Positions 5,725 to 10,815 of a DNA stretch of 10,815 bases are shown here, piece after piece. The position numbers and the translations under genes were made by a program. Position 1 is the first letter of the stretch; the number at the start of each line of letters is the position of its first letter. Below the pieces are notes generated by a model, which made no database searches, was not told where the DNA came from, and worked only from the letters and a program-made list of their open reading frames with translations. The DNA is from Chloroflexota bacterium. Lineage in GTDB: Bacteria > Chloroflexota > Limnocylindria > QHBO01. The stretch lies in NCBI GenBank assembly GCA_013697395.1, contig JACCWY010000223.1:1-10815 (forward strand), in the 5' to 3' direction.

Positions 5725-6969
5725 ATGAGCATCCTGCTGCGCAACTGGCATCTCAAGCTGTCCGCGGTCCTGCTCGCCACCGTCCTCTACACGGGGCTCG
5801 TCTTCTCGGGCTCGTTCGAGGAGGACAGCATCAACGTCCGGGTCAATGGCGTGAATGCGCCGGACAGCTCCATCGTGATGAGTGGGGACCTGGGATTGGT
5901 CGAGGTCCGATATCGGGCGTCACAGGACCTGCCGACCACCGTCAGCGAGCAGGCGTTCGCCGCCACCGTCGACCTGTCCGAGTACGACATGGAGCGCGCG
6001 CCGGAGCCGCAGGTCCTCGACGTGGTTGTCGAGCCGCTGGTCGAGGGGATCGAGATTCTGAATGTCCTGCCGCCCACCGTCCGCATGGAGATCGATCGGG
6101 TGGAAGTGCGGACGGTCCCGGTCGAGGTCGACCCCGGTGAGGTCCCGGCCGGGCTCGAGATCGGGGAGCCGGTCGTCAGCGACGAGGAGGTCCGGGTCCG
6201 TGGGCCGGCATCGGTCGTGGGTGCCGTCGACCGGGTCGTGGCGCTCATCCGGATCGACGACTCGGAGATCGACGTCAACCGACCGGTGAATCTCGTCGCG
6301 GTCGACGTGCAGGGCCAACCCGTTGGAACCGGCCTAATCGACATCGAGCCTGAGACCGTCTCCGTCCAGGTCGACGTCCGCGCCACCGAGACGACCCAGA
6401 CCGTCACGGTCCGGCCGGACATCGAGGGAACCCCGGCCCCCGGCTTTGCCCTCGAGTCGCTCGCCGTCGAGCCGGTCACCGTCACGCTGCGTGGGTTGCC
6501 GGAAGAGCTCAGCGGCATCCTCGGCGTGTCGACGGAGCCGCTGAGCATCGCGGGATCCTCGGAGGACCAGGTGTTCGAGGCTCAGCTCCAGCTGCCCGAC
6601 GGCGTCGAGCTGGACGACGGCGAGGAACCGATCGTGACCGTCACCGCGACGATCGGCCCGTCCGTATCGAGCCGGACGTTCGTGGTCGGGGTCATCTGTG
6701 CGGGAGCGGGTGAGAACGAGTGCATTCCTGCCATCGATCAGCTCACGATCACGCTGAGCGGGCCAGGCGGCGCGCTGTCGGCCCTCGGTCCCGGTGACCT
6801 GACCCCGACGGTGGACGCCAGCGGCCTGGCGCCGGGGACCTACGACCTGGCGCCGTCGATCGGCGCGTTGCCCGGCGGCGTGGAGCTCCTCAACATCACG
6901 CCGGGAAGCGTGTCGGTCACGGTCAACGCGCCGGCCACGCCCACACCCACGCCCACCCCAGCGCCGTAG
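5725..6969 (+). CDS. cdaR: CdaR, YbbR-domain regulator of CdaA
   Basis: CdaR is a membrane-anchored extracytoplasmic protein that modulates CdaA. The 414-residue product begins with a short basic segment and one hydrophobic helix (about 9-29), which fits a signal anchor. The rest is beta-rich and can be divided into four YbbR-like repeats at about 32-126, 128-218, 225-314 and 317-402. Each ends in a strand of the type 'P.TV.V.V', for example LPPTVRMEID (115-124), EPETVSVQVD (208-217) and TPGSVSVTVN (392-401). The last repeat has Cys325 and Cys333, the only cysteines in the protein. The protein ends in a Pro/Thr/Ala-rich tail (402-414). The ATG is 9 bp after the cdaA stop with only a weak GAG-type SD. 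The family is well supported by fold pattern and position. Repeat borders are approximate. Confidence 0.9.
   Translation: MSILLRNWHLKLSAVLLATVLYTGLVFSGSFEEDSINVRVNGVNAPDSSIVMSGDLGLVEVRYRASQDLPTTVSEQAFAATVDLSEYDMERAPEPQVLDVVVEPLVEGIEILNVLPPTVRMEIDRVEVRTVPVEVDPGEVPAGLEIGEPVVSDEEVRVRGPASVVGAVDRVVALIRIDDSEIDVNRPVNLVAVDVQGQPVGTGLIDIEPETVSVQVDVRATETTQTVTVRPDIEGTPAPGFALESLAVEPVTVTLRGLPEELSGILGVSTEPLSIAGSSEDQVFEAQLQLPDGVELDDGEEPIVTVTATIGPSVSSRTFVVGVICAGAGENECIPAIDQLTITLSGPGGALSALGPGDLTPTVDASGLAPGTYDLAPSIGALPGGVELLNITPGSVSVTVNAPATPTPTPTPAP
6934..6960 (+). repeat. Short CCCACR tandem repeat encoding the Pro-Thr tail of CdaR
   Basis: Four imperfect copies of a six-base unit (GCCACG, CCCACA, CCCACG, CCCACC) run in frame and encode the Pro-Thr repeats at the CdaR C-terminus. 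The tract is very C-rich and G-poor, directly before glmM, and could vary in copy number by slippage. Confidence 0.7.
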
Positions 6970-8295
6970 ATGGGGAGACGCTTCGGCACCGACGGGATTC
7001 GCGGCGTGGTCGGGTCTGACATCACGGCCGCCCTCGCCCTCGACCTCGGCCGAGCGGTCGCCCATCGGTTCGGCGAGCCCGGGTCGAGCGTGCTGATCGG
7101 ACGCGACACGCGGCGTTCGGGGGAGATGCTGAGCGCGGCGTTGAGCGCCGGGATCACGACCACCGGCGTGGACGCGGTCGACCTCGGCGTGGTGACCACG
7201 CCGTGCCTGGTGCATGCGTCGGGCGAGGAAGGGTTGCCGGCCATCATGGTCTCGGCCTCGCACAATGCCGCGCCGGACAACGGGCTCAAGGTCGTGATCG
7301 ACGGTCGCAAGGCCGTCGCTGCGGAGGAGGATACGCTCGAAGAGCTCCTCGACGACCCGTCGGCGATCGGCCACCGACCGAACGCCGAACTGGGCCGGGT
7401 GCGCTCGGATCGAGGTGCGGCCGCCTCGTATCAGCGGCACCTGGCAGACATCGCCGGCGATGCGTTCGAGGGGCTCCGGCTCGCGATCGATTGCGCCAAC
7501 GGGTCGGCCAGCCAGGTCGCCCCGGAGCTGTTCCGTGCCCTCGGCGCGGAGGTGACCGTCCTGTTCGACGCGCCCGACGGCACGAACATCAATCGTGGCT
7601 GCGGATCGACCCATCCCGAGCGGCTGGCCGAGACCGTATCGGCGGCCGGGCTCGACCTCGGCCTCGCCTTCGACGGGGACGCCGACAGGCTGATCGCGGT
7701 CGACGAGCGCGGCGGGCTGGTGGACGGCGACGCGGTGATGGGGATCTGCGCGCTCGCCCGGCTGGCGGACGGCACGCTCCGCAACAACCTGTTGGTGGTC
7801 ACCGTCATGAGCAACGGCGGCCTCGACCGGGCCGTGCGTGCAGCGGGAGGCAGGATGGTCCGGACCCCGGTCGGCGATCGGCACGTCTTCGAGGCGATGG
7901 AGCGTGACGACGCGGTCCTGGGCGGCGAGCAATCCGGACATATCATCTTTCGCGACCGCGCGACCACCGGCGACGGGCTTGTGACCGGCATCGAGCTCGT
8001 CCGCGCGCTCCGTTCGTCGGGCCGGCCCCTTTCGGAGCTCGCCGGCCGGATTCCGAGGCTGCCACAGGTGGTGATAAACTCGGTCGTCAGCCGCCGGGAC
8101 GAATGGCAGGCAGACCCTGAGCTCAGCACGGCCATCGAGCGTGCCACGACCGAGCTGGGGGACCGCGGACGCATCCTCGTTCGTCCGTCTGGCACCGAGC
8201 CCAAGATCAGAATCATGGTCGAGGGCGACGAGGCCGCCGAGATCGAACGGATCGCCCGCGAGCTCGCAACGCTCGCCGCGGCACGACTGAACTGA
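6970..8295 (+). CDS. glmM: Phosphoglucosamine mutase GlmM
   Basis: GlmM interconverts glucosamine-6-phosphate and glucosamine-1-phosphate on the way to UDP-N-acetylglucosamine for peptidoglycan. The 441-residue product has the four-domain hexose-phosphate mutase plan. It shows the start MGRRFGTDGIRG, the phosphoserine loop VSASHN with Ser97, the magnesium site DGDADR (235-240), the sugar-binding GGEQSGH (318-324) and the phosphate-binding RPSGTEP (405-411). The residue after SASHN is Ala100, where most members have Pro. The ATG directly follows the cdaR TAG with no gap, and no SD lies in the C-rich stretch upstream, so initiation probably depends on ribosomes arriving from cdaR. The conserved N-terminus supports this start. 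In Bacillus and Listeria GlmM binds and inhibits CdaA, linking wall synthesis and c-di-AMP. Confidence 0.96.
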   Translation: MGRRFGTDGIRGVVGSDITAALALDLGRAVAHRFGEPGSSVLIGRDTRRSGEMLSAALSAGITTTGVDAVDLGVVTTPCLVHASGEEGLPAIMVSASHNAAPDNGLKVVIDGRKAVAAEEDTLEELLDDPSAIGHRPNAELGRVRSDRGAAASYQRHLADIAGDAFEGLRLAIDCANGSASQVAPELFRALGAEVTVLFDAPDGTNINRGCGSTHPERLAETVSAAGLDLGLAFDGDADRLIAVDERGGLVDGDAVMGICALARLADGTLRNNLLVVTVMSNGGLDRAVRAAGGRMVRTPVGDRHVFEAMERDDAVLGGEQSGHIIFRDRATTGDGLVTGIELVRALRSSGRPLSELAGRIPRLPQVVINSVVSRRDEWQADPELSTAIERATTELGDRGRILVRPSGTEPKIRIMVEGDEAAEIERIARELATLAAARLN

Positions 8296-8299
8296 GGAG
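8294..8299 (+). promoter_or_regulatory. Shine-Dalgarno of glmS overlapping the glmM stop
   Basis: GAGGAG lies five bases before the glmS ATG and shares bases with the glmM TGA (8293-8295). It is the strongest ribosome binding site in the second half of the window and fixes the glmS start, which must be exact because Cys2 becomes the catalytic N-terminus. Confidence 0.85.
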
Positions 8300-8304
8300 A
8301 TCAC

Positions 8305-10134
8305 ATGTGCGGCATCGTCGGATACGTCGGGCCGCGTAACGCCGCCCCAATCCTGCTCGAGGGGCTGAGACGCCTCGAGTACCGCGGCTACGACTCGGCT
8401 GGCATCGCCATCCTGACCGGCGGCGGCGACGTCTTCATCGAGAAGAAGGCCGGCAAGCTCACGAACCTGACCGACCACCTCAACGGTGACGCGCCGGCCG
8501 GACATCCGGGCATTGGCCATACCCGCTGGGCGACGCACGGCCTGCCCAACGACGCGAACGCCCACCCGCACACCGATTGCAGCGGCAAGCTGGCGCTCAT
8601 CCACAACGGCATCATCGAGAACTACGCCGAGCTCAAGGTCCGGCTCATCGCGGACGGCCATCGGTTCACCTCCGAGACCGATACGGAGGTGCTGGCGCAC
8701 CTGATCGAGACGAGATACGTGGGTGACCTGGTCGAGGCGGTCCGCGCGGCGCTGAACGAAGTCCGCGGGGCGTATGCCATCGGGGTCATGCACACGGAGC
8801 ATCCGGACCGGATCGTCGGCGCCCGCATGAATGTGCCGCTCATCGTGGGACTCGGCTCCGGGGAGGGCTTCCTGGCCAGCGACGTGCCGGCCATCCTGGA
8901 GCACACGAAGAACGTCGTCATCCTGCAGGAGGGTGACATCGCCGATGTGACGCCGGGGGGGACCCGCATCGTGACGCTCGACGGAAGCGAGGTGCTGCGC
9001 GACGTCACCGAGATCCACTGGACCATGGACGCCGCCGAGAAGGGCGGGTTCGCGCACTTCACCCTCAAGGAGATCTACGAGCAGCCCCACGCGATCCAGG
9101 AGTGCCTGCGCGGCCGGGTCGATCCCTCCGGCAAGGTGCACCTGCCCGAGCTGGATGGCATCGAGGAGCGCCTGCGCGACATCGATCGCGTGTATGTCGT
9201 CGGCTGCGGAACGGCGAGCTATGCGGCGCAGGTCGCGGCCTACCTGGTCCAGGACTGGGTCGGGATCCCGGCCTCGATGCAGATCGGGTCGGAGATGCGC
9301 TACAGCCCGCCGCCGATCAATGCGCGGACGCTCGTCATCGGGGTCAGCCAGTCTGGCGAGACCGCCGATACCCTGGCTCCGCTCAAGCTGGCCGAGGAGC
9401 GCGGAGCCCTGGTCGTGGTGGTGACGAACGTCGTCGGCAGCGCAATCTCGCGCGAGGCCGACGCCGTCTGCTATCTCCAGGCGGGTCCCGAGATCGCCGT
9501 CGCCAGCACGAAGGCATTCGTGACCCAGGTGCTCGTCCTCCAGATGGTGGCGCTGCACCTGGCGCGGCTGCGGGAAACCCTGAGCGAGAACCGGCTCCGG
9601 ACGTTCGGCCAGGCGCTGCGCAGCCTGCCCCGCCTCGCCGCCGAAACGCTCCAGCTGGCGCCGCAGATCAAGAAGCTCGCCCTGCGACACGCGAACGTGC
9701 GTGACTTCATCTTCATCGGTCGCGGTGTCGGCTTCCCGATCGCGATGGAGGGCGCGCTCAAGCTCAAGGAGCTCAGCTACGTTCACGCCGAGGGCTATGC
9801 CGCCGGTGAGCTCAAGCATGGGCCGATCGCGCTGCTCGACCCGCAGACGCCGCTCGTCGCGATCGCCACGAAGGGCGCCATCTACGAAAAGGTCGTGAGC
9901 AACGTGGCCGAGGCGCGGGCGCGCTCCGCCCCGGTGATCGCCATCGCGACGGCTGGCGACGAGCAGATCGACCGGTACGCGCAGGACGTGCTGTACGTGC
10001 CCGAGACTCCCGAACAGGTCAGCCCCGTGATCGCGGTGCTTCCGCTCCAGCTATTCGCCTACGAGGTCGCCGTCGCTCGCGGGACCGACGTCGACCAGCC
10101 GCGCAACCTGGCCAAGTCGGTCACCGTCGAATAG
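8305..10134 (+). CDS. glmS: Glutamine--fructose-6-phosphate aminotransferase (isomerizing) GlmS
   Basis: GlmS makes glucosamine-6-phosphate from fructose-6-phosphate and glutamine, the entry step of amino-sugar synthesis. At 609 residues it equals the E. coli enzyme in length. The N-terminal glutaminase domain (about 1-220) starts MCGIVGYVG, whose Cys2 is the nucleophile after Met removal, and has HTRWATHG, HNGIIENY and SETDTEV. Two SIS domains follow, with VGCGTASYAA, SQSGETADT (Ser348 onward), Glu489, His505 and Lys604 all in register with the known E. coli active-site residues. The end PRNLAKSVTVE is the family signature. It begins 9 bp after glmM, so the product of GlmS is the substrate of its operon neighbour. 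The short gap leaves no room for a glmS ribozyme. Confidence 0.97.
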   Translation: MCGIVGYVGPRNAAPILLEGLRRLEYRGYDSAGIAILTGGGDVFIEKKAGKLTNLTDHLNGDAPAGHPGIGHTRWATHGLPNDANAHPHTDCSGKLALIHNGIIENYAELKVRLIADGHRFTSETDTEVLAHLIETRYVGDLVEAVRAALNEVRGAYAIGVMHTEHPDRIVGARMNVPLIVGLGSGEGFLASDVPAILEHTKNVVILQEGDIADVTPGGTRIVTLDGSEVLRDVTEIHWTMDAAEKGGFAHFTLKEIYEQPHAIQECLRGRVDPSGKVHLPELDGIEERLRDIDRVYVVGCGTASYAAQVAAYLVQDWVGIPASMQIGSEMRYSPPPINARTLVIGVSQSGETADTLAPLKLAEERGALVVVVTNVVGSAISREADAVCYLQAGPEIAVASTKAFVTQVLVLQMVALHLARLRETLSENRLRTFGQALRSLPRLAAETLQLAPQIKKLALRHANVRDFIFIGRGVGFPIAMEGALKLKELSYVHAEGYAAGELKHGPIALLDPQTPLVAIATKGAIYEKVVSNVAEARARSAPVIAIATAGDEQIDRYAQDVLYVPETPEQVSPVIAVLPLQLFAYEVAVARGTDVDQPRNLAKSVTVE

Positions 10135-10153
10135 CGCGCCACAGCCGTCCTTG

Positions 10154-10531
10154 ATGAGCCGCCACGAGATCGGGATCGACCTGATCGACATCGATCGTAT
10201 CCACGCCATCCTGGGCCGCTTTCCGGACCGCTTCCGCCTGCGCGTCCTGACCGACAGCGAACAGCGTTACTGCGGACGCCGGGTCGAGCGCATCGCCGGG
10301 CGCTGGGCGGCCAAGGAGGCGATCAGCAAGGTGCTCGGCCTCGGCGTGCGCGGCGTGGGCTGGCGCGAGATCGAGATCCTGCCGAATCGGGCCGGCGCGC
10401 CGCAGGTCCAGCTGCACCGCCGTGCCGCGCGCCGCGCCGAAGCGATGGATCTCGACGAGGTGACCGTCTCGATCTCGCACGAGCGACACATGGCCGTGGC
10501 TGTGGCCGTGGCCCACCGGCGCCACGCGTGA
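10154..10531 (+). CDS. acpS: Holo-[acyl-carrier-protein] synthase AcpS
   Basis: AcpS transfers 4'-phosphopantetheine from coenzyme A to a serine of acyl carrier protein, activating fatty acid synthesis. The 125-residue product has the usual size. It shows the magnesium-binding GIDLIDIDRI with Asp9, the signature GRWAAKEAISK (49-59) with Glu55, the WREIEIL strand (about 70-76), the GAPQV turn and the late SISHERHMAVAVAVA strand (about 106-120). The ATG at 10154 is preferred. A TTG lies directly before it at 10151 and would add only one residue. No SD-like sequence precedes either start. It follows glmS by 19 bp and precedes a NAD(P)H-hydrate dehydratase gene, a neighbour pairing seen in many bacteria. 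Confidence 0.93.
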   Translation: MSRHEIGIDLIDIDRIHAILGRFPDRFRLRVLTDSEQRYCGRRVERIAGRWAAKEAISKVLGLGVRGVGWREIEILPNRAGAPQVQLHRRAARRAEAMDLDEVTVSISHERHMAVAVAVAHRRHA

Positions 10532-10541
10532 GGCGCTCGGC

Positions 10542-10815
10542 ATGAGCGAGCCATCGGTCCGGTCGCTCACGCAGCGCTGGGTGGCGGAGCACCTTGCGCC
10601 GCGACCTGAGCGGGCGCACAAGGGAGACTTCGGGCGCCTCATGGTGGTCGCCGGATCGGTCGAGTACCCGGGGGCCGCCATGCTGACCGGGCTCGGGGCC
10701 ATGCGGGCCGGCGCGGGCCTCGTGACCGTTGCCGCAGCAGCGTCGGTTGCGGATCGGCTCGCCGGCATCGTCCCGGAGCTGACGTGGATGGTCCTCGACG
10801 AGGAGGCACCCGGAC
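10542..10815 (+). CDS. nnrD: ADP/ATP-dependent NAD(P)H-hydrate dehydratase, N-terminal part (runs off window)
   Basis: This enzyme restores NAD(P)H from its damaged hydrated form with ADP or ATP. Only the first 91 codons are visible. After a short leader the protein reads AHKGDFGRLMVVAGS (about 25-39), then YPGAAMLTGLGAMRAGAGLV (about 42-61) and TVA, the start pattern of the ribokinase-like YjeF C-terminal domain. The ATG lies 10 bp after the acpS stop, with a modest GAGG (10530-10533). The epimerase (YjeF N-terminal) domain that precedes this domain in bifunctional Nnr proteins is absent here, so the gene either encodes a stand-alone dehydratase or, less likely, carries the epimerase elsewhere. 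The catalytic Asp region and ATP-binding part lie beyond the window. The family call is fairly sure; the symbol assumes the stand-alone form. Confidence 0.85.
   Translation, partial: MSEPSVRSLTQRWVAEHLAPRPERAHKGDFGRLMVVAGSVEYPGAAMLTGLGAMRAGAGLVTVAAAASVADRLAGIVPELTWMVLDEEAPG

Noticed and set aside
8051..8080. AT-richer patch in glmM with a weak extended -10 look (TGATAAACT) as a promoter for glmS
   Set aside because: The hexamer matches only 4 of 6 positions and the -35 only about 3 of 6. The bases encode an ordinary stretch of GlmM.
8293..8305. Possible glmS ribozyme/riboswitch before glmS
   Set aside because: Only 9 bases separate glmM and glmS, a good SD fills them, and no conserved ribozyme core is seen upstream.
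6334..9819. Very long antisense open frame (about 1160 codons)
   Set aside because: It is in codon register with cdaR, glmM and glmS and opens only because Leu TTA/CTA and Ser TCA codons are absent. Its product is Arg/Asp/His-rich with no recognisable domain.

Overview
This is a high-GC (visibly about two thirds G+C) housekeeping segment with every gene on the + strand and almost no intergenic space. It holds the end of the S13/S11/S4/RNA polymerase alpha operon, the L13-S9 pair, and a c-di-AMP/amino-sugar cluster. The zinc-ribbon L36, the four-cysteine S4, a CdaA-type diadenylate cyclase and a TruA with a GSQVQ motif in place of the usual GWQ together suggest a Chloroflexota-like Gram-positive-side lineage. 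That placement is inferred from family resemblance, not from a search, and is only moderately sure.

Layout. 1-2953: a possible last few codons of infA, then rpmJ, rpsM, rpsK, rpsD, rpoA and rplQ, with gaps of 5-15 bp and mostly strong Shine-Dalgarno (SD) sequences that often overlap the previous stop codon. 2954-3837: a short gap with a hairpin across the rplQ stop, then truA (tRNA pseudouridine 38-40 synthase), whose unusual polar C-terminal tail carries a second hairpin just before rplM. 3841-4677: rplM and rpsI (L13, S9). 4678-4779: the only sizeable intergenic gap (102 bp), with a strong GC hairpin that looks like a terminator, then an extended -10-like element. 4780-10134: cdaA, cdaR, glmM and glmS. 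10154-10531: acpS. 10542 to the window end: 5' part of a NAD(P)H-hydrate dehydratase gene, cut by the window edge.

How the genes work together. The first half makes ribosomal proteins, the RNA polymerase alpha subunit and a tRNA modification enzyme. The second half makes the second messenger c-di-AMP (CdaA, with its membrane-anchored partner CdaR) and the cell-wall precursor glucosamine phosphates. GlmS makes glucosamine-6-phosphate from fructose-6-phosphate and glutamine, and GlmM isomerises it to glucosamine-1-phosphate. CdaA-CdaR-GlmM is a known regulatory unit in Firmicutes, and here it is followed directly by glmS. AcpS activates acyl carrier protein, and the last gene repairs hydrated NAD(P)H.

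I found no mobile element, CRISPR array, tRNA, rRNA or clearly novel system. The points most worth a second look are two well-formed RNA hairpins (after rplQ and inside the truA tail before rplM), the rpsI/cdaA transcription boundary, and the SD-less starts of truA, glmM and acpS.
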